A stretch of 64,000 nt of DNA from contig JARKIF010000009.1 in NCBI GenBank assembly GCA_029378245.1, positions 62,001 through 126,000 on the forward strand, read 5' to 3'. Positions within the stretch are counted from its first letter, which is position 1. Each line of letters begins with the position of its first letter. The notes under the pieces were generated by a model. That model searched no databases and was not told where the DNA came from. It saw only the letters and a program-made list of their open reading frames with translations. Below are positions 34,200-45,193 of the stretch, piece by piece. Source of the DNA: Roridomyces roridus (lineage: Eukaryota > Basidiomycota > Agaricomycetes > Agaricales > Mycenaceae). The position numbers and the translations under genes are program-made.

Positions 34200-34982
34200 G
34201 AATTTGCTACTGGTCGTGCGCGCGTCGAAAAAAATGTATCATAGCTAGTATTGTGTGCTCAGATGTAGTGTACATCTTTCTTGTATTGTAAATAGAAAAA
34301 TCGAAAATGACTTCCCAATTTGGCACAAAGTGTTGCTGATGTAATCTCTTGACTCTTTCTTCTTCCATCTCTTCTCTTTGGAATGCTCCCTGTTTCAACT
34401 TGAGCAGCCATGCTCCGTAGCGCGAACCCAACGGCGACTTCAAGAGCCCGTTGCACGTCAAGCGAGTATTGTGCGGGAGGTGCGCTGGCCGCCACAATGA
34501 CGTGTACACGTCAGACGACTCCGACAACGTTGCGGCCTGCATGCGTTTGCAGCCCAATACGCTGCACACTGTCCAATGTCTTCCCAACCTGCATTTGCCT
34601 GGTGAGCTCTCTCCTCTGACTCGCATTCTTGGGCACAGGGCTGACCAGGAAAAACAGAGGATTCTGATACTCTTATTCGGACTTGGATTTTGGCTTTGCG
34701 GATGCCACCAGCAGGTACGTATCCCGTCTATATTGCAACAGGTACATGCTAACGAGGCCTAGATGTCCTTGCTGGTTCTTACGTCTGCCGCGGTCTGCAC
34801 GGACGCCACTTGTTCGTTTACCAGACGCGTGCTCAATTGTTTATGGGCCTTGGGTCGTTGGTTTCTTCTTCATACCTTGGCATCGTTCCTGTTGGTGAGT
34901 GCAGTGTCTCTCAACTGCATCTCTGAAACTCATGAATTGCGGACAGGCTGTAGCATTTGACCAACCTCAATATCCACAAAAA
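34200..34982. other. Gap within KDZ element, no supported gene
   Basis: This 0.8 kb contains splice-like words and short open stretches on both strands (for example R-V-L-C-G-R-C-A-G-R-H-N-D-V at about 34460-34500, plus strand). None assembles into a convincing protein. It may be the 5' leader of the next cargo gene or a decayed gene. Confidence 0.35.
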
Positions 34983-37489
34983 ATGTCGGAGGGAGCTGGA
35001 GTCATCCCCATCGTGGAGACGCCGCCTGTCGCTACCACCACCATCACCACCACTCCCACCCCGCTCGTGCAGACGACCAGCACGGCAACCCCGACTCCAC
35101 TTGTCTCTAACGCGCTTGTCGTCCCCGTTTTGGAGACTCGGCTTGTCCCTAACGCGCTTGTCGCTACCACCACCACCACCACCACTCCCACCCCGCTCGT
35201 CCAGACGACCAGCACGGCAACCCCGACTCCACTTCTCCCTAATGTGCCTGTTGTCCCCGTCGTGGAGACCCCTGTCGACATGGGCGACACTCCGCCTGAG
35301 CTACCAGGCAACACCCATGCTCGTCGTCATCCTGACAGACCAGTCATCCCTCCCCGTGCACGCTATCGGCCCAAGGAAAAAAACTCGGCGGCACTGACAC
35401 GTCTCCGGCGCCAGATTCGGGCCAACAAGTCGCAGGCAGTTGCTGACGACATTCGCGACATACGCCAGGCCGTCGAGGATTTGGTCCCGGTGGTAGCGAT
35501 GCGTCATAACATGAAGGTGAAGGAGATACACCGTCGGGTGTACAACGTTTCTGCTCTCAAGGCCAAGCGAAACAAAGTCAGTGTGTACAATGCGCAAGTC
35601 TGCTGTGTTATGGAGTCTTTGAACGAGGGTGGGCAGCTTGTTCCTTTCTTTTGCGGCACTTATACTAACATGACTTTCAGGGCGCGAGTTTGGGAACCGG
35701 TACACCATGGAGCAGGCCAAAAAGATGATGAAAGAGGATCCTTCGCTCAAGGAGAACATCGACCCCGATGACCTCAAACGCATGGTCGCAAAGCTCGAGG
35801 CGGACGGTGTCCTCAAACGGACAGGCGTGCGGCGTGACAACATAGCTGCAGCTGTCGACGCTCAGGGGACGTTGGATGTCATCTTGGAGTTGGTGCGTTT
35901 GCTCTCTCTCTTTTCCATCTCTCGTTTTCCTTACCAAATGATCATGGTAGATCCGAGGTCTCTATCACCGCACCGGCATTATGGGCTTTGCGTTCTTCAT
36001 TCGCGGCAATTTCAACGACGTCCTTGCGCCAGTCGCGATGGAATCGGGGGACGCCCTCGCCTTTTGCTCGGAGATCCTTGGCCGCGAGCCTGAGTTGATC
36101 AATACAATGCTCGAGTTGTGGGCTATCCAGAAGAGCGCAGGTAAGCCCTCCTTCTATAGATTCTGCCCAATGCTAATTGGTACACAGGAGCCATCACCGC
36201 CCCGACGACTGAAAAGATGCGTTCGCTGGGTAGTGCCATGATCCAGTCGGGCCTCAGTAAGTCGTCGTGTTCCTCGTGCTGCTCCTGTTGTATATTAATC
36301 GCTCTCTCAAGTCCAAATCACCGGCAAGGTCAACGTTAACATGAATTTCGAGGGATACATCAAGTCTATTGTCCAGGCAAAGCACGTCGCCTTGACCGGC
36401 TGGCCCGCCGGCGTTCCTTGGAAACGTCTGGGTAAAATCACCAACGCGGGGCACGTCCGTGCCGTTTACAAGGCGCTCAAGGACGGTACTTGCAAATGGA
36501 GGAAGTTGACGGAGGCCGAGGAGGATGAGGAAGAGCGCCGTTTTAACAAGCTCATCAAGAAGGGCCTTGCGGAGGAGGCAAACGTGCGCAAGATTCGGCT
36601 GGATTGCGGGGGGAAGCACCAGACGCAGGGGACGGAGCGCGAGCTCAGAGCTCGGCGTAAGCCCGAGTCTGACCCTGACACCGAGCCCGAGCGTAATGAC
36701 AACGAGGATCAGCCGTTCGCAAACTACAATGGGGATTACTCGGATGAGGACGGATCTGCGCGGCGCAAGAAGGCCAAGTCGAGCAAGCCCGCTGCCAAGT
36801 CCGCGTCCAAGCCCGCTGCCAAGTCTGCCTCCAAGTCCGCCTCCGCCTCCAAGTCTACCACCAAGGCCAAGCCCGCTGCTACCAAGGCCAAGGCCAATCC
36901 CGCTACCAAGACCAAGCCCAAACCCTCTGCCACCAAGCCCAAGCCCAAGCCCGCCAAGCCCGTCTTTGTCCCAACGCCAGCTCCACCTCGGGTGGTGATG
37001 AAGGGCGGCAAGTTTGTGCCTAACGGAGCCGCAATCGCAGCACATGAGAGAGAGATGATAGCAGCGCGGGGGAAGCATGAACGCGAGAATCGGGAGAGAG
37101 GTGGCGGCAGTGATGGCGAGGGCGGGGAGGATAGTGATGGAGATGAGGATGCACCACCGAGAAAGAAGCGCCGTGTCGTCAACAACAGCGAGGAGGGGGA
37201 GGAGGAGCCCGAGGAGGAGGAGCCAGTCGTGGTGAAGTCGAAGAAGAGGAGCGTGGTGGGAGAAAAGCACGACCGGGAGGACGATGAAGAGGAGCAGGAG
37301 CCGGTTGCGAAGAAGAAGAAGAAGGCCAGCGGGGTGGGGAAGAAGCACGGCAAGGGCCTCGACCCCGAGGTGGTGGTCTCGCGCCCCGTCCCGAGGCCAG
37401 CACACAAAGGCGCGCCCAATACGGGCACCCGTCGGCGCGGCCCTCCTGGCGTTCGCAATATCATCCCTCCCGCTAGTGATAGCGAGTAG
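34983..37489 (+). CDS. Large Lys/acidic-rich cargo protein of the KDZ element
   Basis: Five or so exons from M-S-E-G-A-G-V-I-P-I-V (34983) to S-D-S-E-stop. The N-terminal part has two diverged copies of a Thr/Pro-rich repeat (T-T-T-P-T-P-L-V-Q-T-T-S-T-A-T-P). Next comes a helical region (Q-A-V-E-D-L-V-P-V, R-E-F-G-N-R-Y-T), then G-L-Y-H-R-T-G-I-M-G-F-A-F-F-I-R-G. A domain with N-F-E-G-Y-I-K-S-I-V-Q, L-T-G-W-P-A-G-V-P-W-K and D-G-T-C-K-W follows. Its L-x-G-W-P-x-G-V motif is shared by many mushroom proteins of unknown role. The long tail alternates K/A/P/S (K-P-A-A-K-S-A-S) with acidic runs and K-K-K-K-K, which suggests nuclear and chromatin- or DNA-associated behaviour. No enzymatic motif. 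Confidence 0.7.
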
Positions 37490-37593
37490 TAGGTCACACT
37501 AGTTTCTTGGTACAATGTATATGTCTTGTAGCTTTGAATTGACTCAATTTTTCTTGGACTTCCCTTTTTGGTAAAATCATGATCGCTGATCAC

Positions 37594-37790
37594 CCGGCAC
37601 GACTTTATTGCAACCATGGTCTACCTACTTGTACTTGGTGAGTTCTACATAGGAATCTGCGACTTTATTGCAACATTTATCGCACCCTTTATTGCATCTA
37701 GGGAGAAATTGCTATATCCCTTCAAATTAGAAGGGACACCCCCCCCAGCTGTCCCTTCTAATTTGAAGGGATATATAGGTCCCAAAGGTG
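37594..37790. repeat. KDZ right terminal inverted repeat
   Basis: Complement of the left repeat, with differences at only about two positions (for example G/A near the 'agc[ga]atttc' word). Weaker similarity runs inward for another ~40 bp. Beyond it lie the second ggattttg and, reading away, the separated leader/promoter of the host gene whose start codon is at 25674. Confidence 0.92.
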
Positions 37791-38112
37791 GGATTTTGCT
37801 GCTTATTGAGGCCCTTTGGATGGCAGGCCTCGTAGGGATGACTTACACCAAAGAGGCTGGTAGGCTGGGTCGGTGGGGAGGAAGATGGGAGGGTGGGAGC
37901 AAGGCGCGCTCACAACGGCCTTTAGCATTTATACTTACACACCTCGTGTCGCGTTTGATTGAAGGGCGCGGGAGAACATTAATATATCGCACAAGCGAAC
38001 CGAACAGGACTAGGAATTCGATGGCCTTATACAATGGGGTGTAGAGTAGGGCACAGAAACGTTACAGTTGCAAGCATTGCGCAAGTTCGGAAAGAGACAA
38101 GATATCTCTGTT

Positions 38113-38796
38113 CTACACAAGCATCATCAGTCCACGAGGCTGAAACCATATCTCAACGGAACACGTACAATTCAAGAGAGAGTCGACCTCCCTCCAAATC
38201 TGGGAATACGCGAACGCTCGGGAGACACGCGGGTCGTTCTCATCGAGCTCCCCCGCCAGGGGTGTAATACTGCCGAGATTCGGGAAGAGACCTGCGAGAA
38301 ACTCCGCGACAGGTTCTGCCGTTGTGATGGGCGACGCCTCAACATCCAGCTCTTCCAAACTGTCGAGAGAGAGGTCCTGCAGCGTGGTGGGGACGGCGGT
38401 CGCGTCGAACGAAATGCAGAGCTTGCTGAGATAATGGCAGTGCCGCGGGAACGACTCGAGGTATCGTAGCGTGGTACGCGGCTGGGAGGTACCGTGATAG
38501 GATTCCAGCTCGATCGTCTCGATGCGAGGCCACGAACGAGCCATCTCGAGAACGGTGCCGTCGTCCAAATCGAACCCCACCGAGGACTCGATGGAGACTG
38601 ATACCAGGTTGAGGAAAGAAAAGAGGTGGCGAAACGATCTAGATTGGATAAGAGTGGTTGGGTCCGGGGGCGCAAGGGGGTCGCCCTCAAAGCTGAGTGA
38701 GAAGTCTTCCAGGGTGCAATGGGCTATCCCGCCAGCCAGGGCGAGGAACAGTTGATGGTCAACCGGTGATGTCTGGCTTTTGGTGACGAGTCTCAC
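38113..38796 (-). pseudogene. F-box/LRR relic: C-terminal half only
   Basis: Aligns with the C-terminal 200 residues of the F-box gene at 45194-46958, for example F-D-L-D-D-G-T-V-L-E-M-A-R-S-W-P-R-I-E-T, then L-D-V-E-A-S-P-I-T. The F-box and the first LRRs are absent; similarity ends at about 38760. No frame breaks occur inside the retained part, so the truncation is fairly young, or the piece arose by partial duplication. Confidence 0.75.
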
Positions 38797-38939
38797 GCTG
38801 TCACGCTGTCACGGTAACGCTTTTTGCACTCGCAAACACGAATCCATGCAAGACTTCATCACCCCCTTGGATTTCAATCACGCGCTCAGTGAGGAACTAA
38901 CGCTGTGTCGAAACAAACCCACTTATCATACCAGCAGCT

Positions 38940-41897
38940 ATCGCTAGCTCTACCACCAGAAGAGGGGCCTGGAAGGCACTCGACATCGATAACGTGGCAC
39001 GCTTGGCCTCTTCGGCATGGACTGAGGGCAGCGATAGCCCAGAGGCCGGAGGCACCATCGTCCTGGTGGGAGGGAAAGTGGGGACATTCGGTACCGCCGC
39101 GACGGTCCTCATCCGATACGAGCGCAACGAGGCGATGGACACGTGTGTAGAGAACACAGCGTTAGACGACCCACATGGAAACCCGCTGGATGATACCGTC
39201 ATCAGCCAGGTCCTCCAGAAATACCCCGAATTATTCAAGGCGAATCATCGGACCGTTGTCGACTTTGCGTCCCAGCCCAACGGCGAGTTCACCACGAACG
39301 TGTACCTTGCCAACCAGCCGATGGGTTTAGACATGTTGACCGGAGCGTGGTCGACCGTTCGCCTCTCCTCACTGCGCTGAGAGTTAACTTTTTGGCGGGT
39401 CAAATTGCTTGCGCCCGCGCAAACTGGCTTGTATCGGGCGGGGGCGGGGATTTTGGTGTGATCACCCGCCCCCGCCCGGCTGATTGGCGTGCACGCCAAT
39501 TTGTCGGCTCGTGCCAAGCCAAATTTTGAGACTGGCTTGTGCATTTTGTGAGTCTCAGAGATGATTTATTTCCATTCTGACTACACAGGATGCATCCCAC
39601 AATGTCCCCCTTGATGCCCAGACGCTTCTTTCGAGCAATAACATTGCGGTGATCAATATCCGGCTTGACGGCGACATATCTTACTGAACAACATCCTCAA
39701 TTCTCCCCCGCCGGCTGGATTGCGGGCTTCAGTGAGTGAGTTTGGGCTCTTTCCACCCCCTGCCGGTCTGGAACCGAGTAGAAGCGCCTTACAACGACGG
39801 AGATACAATAAAAAGGGTTGAACCAACTGCACTGGTTGAATAAGTGATGTTTGAGTACTTGAAGTGCGAGATTCTTGACTCATTCTACCCAGTGGACTTG
39901 TGAAAAATCCACCGGGTGGTCGTGTGGCTCTTCACGATGGCTGATGCGGGCCGTGCGGCCATTGAGACAGACATCTCCACCAAAAAGGCACCTCTGACTC
40001 AAAGTTTTGTTCAATTTCAATTGAGAATACTTCATGGAGTACATAAGAGCCGTCCTGTATAGATGCATCATTGAAAGATCCACGAGAATTGTGTTGTTGA
40101 GTTCAACAACCCACAAGCCAATTTGCCTGATGCGAACAAATTGGGCGTGGCCGGGCTTGTGGCATTTTGAGGAGGAATCTCTGCATTATATGCACTTGGG
40201 CCACTGTATGTAGTCTCAGAACATGTCTTAGTAGTGTTATACATGCAAATTTTATACACTTGGACCGCGGACGAGGGAGGTTGAACTAGCAATTTCCGAT
40301 CACAAGCCAGTTTGTCACTTGCCATCAAATTGGCGGGCAGAAGATTTCCCTGGAATTTCAGTGTTACACAGTAACCTGTCCTACGAGTTCAATGCAGAAG
40401 ACTCCCAGAACGGCCCTTCCGGGACGTTAGTTGGACGTAGCATCGTAAATGGTGCCACTTACTTGCGCTCGAAATCAACACCGACTCGGACCAAACACGA
40501 CACATACCCACTCCATGCACACGAAGCTTGCAACCAGACCCACATGTTCAAGCTCATGCCCGCCTCCTGACAGCCAGTAAAATGAGATCGAAATCGAACC
40601 AAACCCTTGGGATGAGTTGATAGGAGTGGCAGTACTAGTCGATGTTCATGATTCTGCCCAGGGATTGCCTCGACCTTCCTGGCGATGTTGAAACAGATTC
40701 ATTGTCAGTACTCTGATGATATACTAAGTGCCACCCACCTGCCGTGGTGAACTACAACCCCAAGCCCCAAAGCCCCAACACCGCCGACGCCCGCTAGACG
40801 CGTTGCGCCCATCAGGCAATCCTCGAGTATAGGGGAGTCTTGTCAGGAACCGGGCAACTGACAGGACGTGGAACGAGTTGAAAAGTGTGACATCGCCGAC
40901 CAAGATGTGCTGAACGACGACGGCCAACTGTGTTGAAGTCGACGGTGATGGGCGATGGCACATGAGGTACTGATGTGAGTCTGGAGGCGCTAAGGCTATG
41001 AGAGCGTGGAGGAAACACAAAGAACTTGACTGTTAGCAGGCACAAGCCACGCCCACGCCACACCCGCCCACGCCCACGCCCGCCAAGCCAAATTCAAACT
41101 CCGCTAAGCGGCGCAAGCCAATTTGGCACGCCAATCTGAGAAGTCTGTCACTGCGCTGGACCCACCGCTTGCAGGCACGCCACTCGCTGTATCTCGTCAC
41201 CGGCAATGATGATTCGGTCCAAGTGTTCAAGGAGGCCGAAGACGATGCTCCGATCAACTTGTTTTTTTTCACAACGCTTCCGAACACGGATGTCCTGGTA
41301 GCTCCCACACACGTTGTTGTGGATGATCTGGAGCGGTTTCACGGTCTCCTGATGGACTACCATCCGGCCGGATCGCTCAAGTCTGTGTTGGCTTCTGGAG
41401 CGACGGTCGAACTGCCATGGACCGTAAAGCTGGTCTGGGCGTGTGACGTTGCCGCTGGCATTCATTTCCTCCACTCACACGGCGTATTCTGGGGCGACAT
41501 CAAGACAAGCAATGTCATCCTTTGCAAGGACGGACATTGTCGGCTCATCGACTACTGCCCAGAAGGGTCCACCACAGCCTGGTACCCGCGACAGGTATTC
41601 GAGCCGGAGGCCCAGGGTCTTCCATCATTCGCCGACGATGCCGGCGCTCTTGGACTCGTGCTGTGGAGCATAGCAGTCGACGAGGTCCAGCTTCCGTGGG
41701 AAGTGGAAGTGACACTGGCAGAGGAAGAAGGCGAGGAGGACAACAGGTGGGATCAGGGCCAAGACTTGGAGTGGAAGGCGGGTGTTCCTGCTGAATTCCG
41801 GCAGCTTGTAGTGTCGACACGGAGCTCCGAGCCTCCGTCCGCAGAAATCATCCATGCCTCGCTCTCTGCAATGCTTGCGACGCATAGGCATCGATGA
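38940..41897 (+). pseudogene. Protein-kinase-like gene split by an hAT-like insertion
   Basis: The two host parts (about 38940-39379 and 41148-41897) join in one frame if the inserted DNA and one duplicated target copy are removed: T-V-R-L-S-S-L-R then W-T-H-R-L-Q-A-R-H. The right part is clearly kinase-like: hinge L-L-M-D-Y-H-P-A-G-S-L, catalytic loop H-S-H-G-V-F-W-G-D-I-K-T-S-N (Asp, Lys and Asn kept; HRD reads W-G-D), metal-binding D-Y-C instead of D-F-G, and a helix-F-like D-D-A-G-A-L-G-L-V-L-W-S. The N-lobe is not clearly recognised and the true start upstream of 38940 was not found. As it stands the gene is interrupted by 1.8 kb and should not make a full protein. Confidence 0.7.
39377..41150. 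mobile_element. hAT-like element with 'ccaatttggc' subterminal repeats
   Basis: Target copies 'tcactgcgctg' sit at 39369-39379 and 41148-41158; the duplication is 8-11 bp, and the exact edges are ambiguous by a few bases. The ends are imperfect inverted repeats ('ttggcgggtcaaattgcttgcgc' against the complement of 'gcgcaagccaatttggcacgccaa'). Variants of 'aagccaatttg' recur near both ends and at about 40115 and 40300. The interior holds no recognisable transposase. It interrupts the kinase-like gene. Confidence 0.7.
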
Positions 41898-41939
41898 TAT
41901 CTCTAATCTATGTATGTACGAATCATGCAAGTCGGGCTC

Positions 41940-42958
41940 ACCTGGCATCATACGTAAATCCTTGTTCGCTGTTGTGAGAGCTGTCGTCGCGGCCCGGTTC
42001 TCGTGTTGTAAACGATGGGTGGAGTCAATGAAAAGGACGCCGTCGAGCCCGCATGCGTCAAGAATCAAGCTATTGAGTGAAAAATCGTCCGTAATCCCTA
42101 AAGTAAACTTGGACTTCGAATCCTCCTGCTGGAAGTCATGCGCAGTGTAGCTGCAAGTCGTGTTATTAGATTGAGTGAAGAACGCACTTGTACAGGTCCT
42201 CGGGGTTCCGCTGCACCATCAACCACGTAGCACGAAATGGATTCCTGTCCAAACGCTCGCGGTGGCGCGCCGGCGGAATCAAGCTTTTGAGCTGATTAGT
42301 AGTCGGAAGTCGGTGTACGGGCAGCAGTTGCTTTTTGCCCGAGGAATCGGTGATACCGAAGTCCTCGACCAGCTCTGTCGAAACGTCAGCGAATGAAAAT
42401 TCACAGAAGAGCTGCGTACCCCGCTGAAGCATGGTCACTTTTGCACCGCGACGCCGACATCGATCCATGCACTCCAGGCGCAACAAACGAGACCACATGA
42501 GCCACTTTGTCTGCGCCGGGGTCACATCTTCATGCTCGCCGCTCTGCTAGATTGCGACAAAAGTGGGATTATGAGCAGTAATCTCAAACTGCCTGGGCTA
42601 CGACGCCCCCCGGTTACGTCCAAGTTTGATTGTTCACCGAAGCCTGCTTCACCACCCTGAACTCCTCCATCGTCTCCGTCTGGTTTGCTCTCGTCTTCAT
42701 CGTCCGGTATCACCCCATCATGAACACCGCCGCACGCATAAGTCCACCGCACAGTCGGGCGCTCGTCATCGACAAGAGAGTACCAGGGAGCGACGCTGGA
42801 TTCGAGAGCCGCACAATCATCTTGCGTGCACGAATGTCGTGCGGACTATCACCCGGGTGACCAAACCAGGTAATTTCGGCGGAGACTCGGGAGGTATGAA
42901 ACTCGCGGGGGTAGTAGTCGTTCATCTGTGGAGGTCAGAGCGCTCCTTGCAGACGGAA
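41940..42958 (-). pseudogene. Mutator-like (MULE) transposase fragment
   Basis: Read on the minus strand with short introns. Segments include W-T-Y-A-C-G-G-V-H-D-G-V (about 42740), T-P-A-Q-T-K-W-L-M-W-S-R-L (about 42510), R-A-T-W-L-M-V-Q-R-N-P-E-D-L-Y, and then F-T-L-G-I-T-D-D-F-S-L-N-S-L-I with G-V-L-F-I-D-S-T-H-R and E-N-R-A-A-T-T-A-L-T-T-A-N. The last block matches the start of the MULE DDE core (usually F-D-A-T-F-R; here I-D-S-T-H-R with the Asp kept). Similarity stops at about 41940, before the second and third catalytic residues, so the fragment is truncated. Exon edges upstream of 42560 are uncertain. Confidence 0.5.
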
Positions 42959-43362
42959 TGATGAAGCATACCTGCTCGTTGAACCAAGTGGGCAGATCCT
43001 CTGTCTTTATCGTGCACACCAGGATCCACGTCCTCTTCCTTGACTCAGAGGGATTCCGATCGATCTACTGTAGATAGGCAGGGGTTTTCTTCGTCTCGGT
43101 CGGGTTTGCCCAAGTGCCGTACTCCTCGGCGGCGAGGCGGGCTTCTCGAGCGTCCTCTCCCAATGGACCTCATTTCATTTTTCCTGAGCTCTCTGGACCG
43201 TATGGAAGTCATACAAGCCGGGGAGAAATAGTTTCGCAAGAGAGTTGATTGAAAGTGCGGCAATCCAACGTGCCGACCTGTGATGCATCAGATCACGTTT
43301 GAGTGTTTGGACGTTGTTTGCGACATCCTTCTTTCGACCACCATCCACCATCCAGACTACTT

Positions 43363-45003
43363 ATGCACCGTTGTCTCCAAGTCGCCGAGATCGTCAATCT
43401 TGTCTGTTTGGAATTGTCGGATGGAATGGTGCGCATTCCTGGGAGATCGGGCGACGATGTCAGCATCCCGAAGCATGGAGACCTCGCCGTGCTCGCACGG
43501 ACATCGCCAGTTTTCTCGAGCCACGCCTTCCGGTGTATCTGGAACTCCGTGACTTTCATCAATATCATGCGATGTCTTCCTTCCGATTCCTTCAAGCTCG
43601 CCCTCCACGGCATTCGTTATGGTCGCTACATAGATTGGGACATGGTGAGTGTGCTGTGTCCAATCCCTCCGATTCGAGGGCTAATCGGCGGTAGCAACTC
43701 CTTCGTGATCTCAATGACTCGGATTTCGACCGCATCCGTTTCTATGCACCACTCATTCAGCATCTGTTCTCCGATTTTATCTGCACGCGAGGCGCGACTA
43801 TTCTTCCGACCGTGAGCCCCTGGCTTCCTGGGATGTTCCCGAACTTGCAGGGCATCCATTGGACACACGTAGGAGAATACTCGCCGCTCATCGAAAACTT
43901 CATCGGGCCTCAGCTGACCACCATTCACATCCCTGGGACATGCCGACCTTCCTTGACGCTTTTGTCGAGCCTTCCTCTCCTATGTACTCGTTTAACAGAT
44001 GTATCCTATCTGACTCGAATTACCTCGAGGCCGCAGGAGTTGCAACCGCTCGCTGTGTCCGCCGCCTCCGAGTGTGTGCGCAGCTTGCACGGTCTCGAGA
44101 GACATGCAGCAGATGTACTTGACCGCTAATTGGCACTGGAACATCTGTCCCACCTGACGAGTCTTCGGGACTTGCGGCTGGGCATGTTTCCTTCCGATTG
44201 GAAGGCCTCGCTGTCAAACGATGAGGCGTTCTTCCCATCCCTGCAGAAGCTCCATTTCAGTTCTGACATCATCTCCTGTCCGTTTCCTTGAGGTGGCAAA
44301 GCAGCTTCCGGTGGTGGCCTTCGCCGCCGACTGTCCCAGATTGTCCTTCTCAGATGACGTGCACCGACTCTTTTCCGCTGCTCCGACGGGAATCTCCCAT
44401 CTGAAGCTCAAGAAATTCTCATTCAGCCCCGATTTATACCCATTCGACCGCGACCGCCAGCCCGACTACCTCTTACAATGCACGTCGCTGGAACGACTAT
44501 TTTGTTTCGCCAATGTGACGAATGTGCGAGTCCTGTCGGCCGTTGGTATTGATTGGGACGATGCAACAGTCACAGAGATGGCCCGCTCGTGGCCTCATCT
44601 CGAACGCCTGAATCTCAGTTCATTTTACGGCACACGCGCGCCTCGCACCACACTCCGCTGTCTGGAAGCTTTCGCACAATTCTGTCCGCGATTGACCAGC
44701 CTGCACATCGCATTCGATGCTACCACAATTCCGACATCCACGAGCCAATTCTCTCTCGAGAAATTGGAAACTCTCGGCGTCGACGCTTCGCCTATCGCCC
44801 GGACTCCTCCCGTTGCCCAATTCCTGGCACGTATCGCTCCGAACCTAAAAGACCTCACCACGCTGGTAGACTCGGTTGCGGCTGATGGGGATCCGGATTG
44901 GCGAAAGGATGCAGCACCGCACGCGTTCGCATACGGTCTTCGCTGGAGGATTGTTGAGGCCATTTTGAAAAGCTCTTTCGGTGCGGATCCGCAAAGCAAT
45001 TAG
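43363..45003 (+). pseudogene. F-box/LRR-like gene with a nonsense codon and a frameshift
   Basis: Exon 1 is 43363-43644 (M-H-R-C-L-Q-V-A-E-I-V-N-L-V-C), intron 43645-43694, then exon 2. TAA at 44127-44129 interrupts the LRR region between V-L-D-R and L-A-L-E-H-L. Near 44285-44290 one extra C (ttcctt for ttctt) moves the frame before E-V-A-K-Q-L-P-V-V-A-F. After that the frame is open to 45003 with the family signature I-D-W-D-D-A-T-V-T-E-M-A-R-S-W-P. Everything else is well preserved, so it is a young pseudogene. Confidence 0.82.
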
Positions 45004-45193
45004 GCATCTTCCTCAGCTATCAATGTATGCAGATACCGGAATCGTCCCTCAGTTCATATTCATATTGATAGCTCTTTACCAGCTCAATGCCCTCGACGCT
45101 CCGCAATAAGACTTGGTTTCAAACTATATGATTGTACGCCAACGTGCCGGCAGAATGCCCACACCTGGGCCGCCGCAGCTGTTGTGGAGAAAA

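Larger units (their letters stand above)
25689..37790. mobile_element. KDZ-type DNA transposon carrying a TET/JBP-like dioxygenase and other cargo
   Basis: A 12,102-bp element with 197-bp terminal inverted repeats (25689-25885 and 37594-37790), starting CACCTTTGGGACC. It is flanked by perfect 8-bp direct repeats ggattttg at 25681-25688 and 37791-37798. The two TIRs differ at about two positions by eye, indicating recent insertion. Contents in order: KDZ transposase (minus), TET/JBP-like dioxygenase (plus), a basic small protein (plus), a protein with a premature TAG (plus), and a large Lys-rich protein (plus). Association of KDZ transposons with TET/JBP genes in basidiomycetes is established knowledge; this copy is an example with further cargo. 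Confidence 0.93.

Noticed and set aside
36254..37617. Two long minus-strand ORFs (383 and 293 aa), Leu- or Ser/Pro-rich
   Set aside because: Antisense to the Lys/Pro/Glu-rich cargo gene; codon-complement low complexity explains their length.
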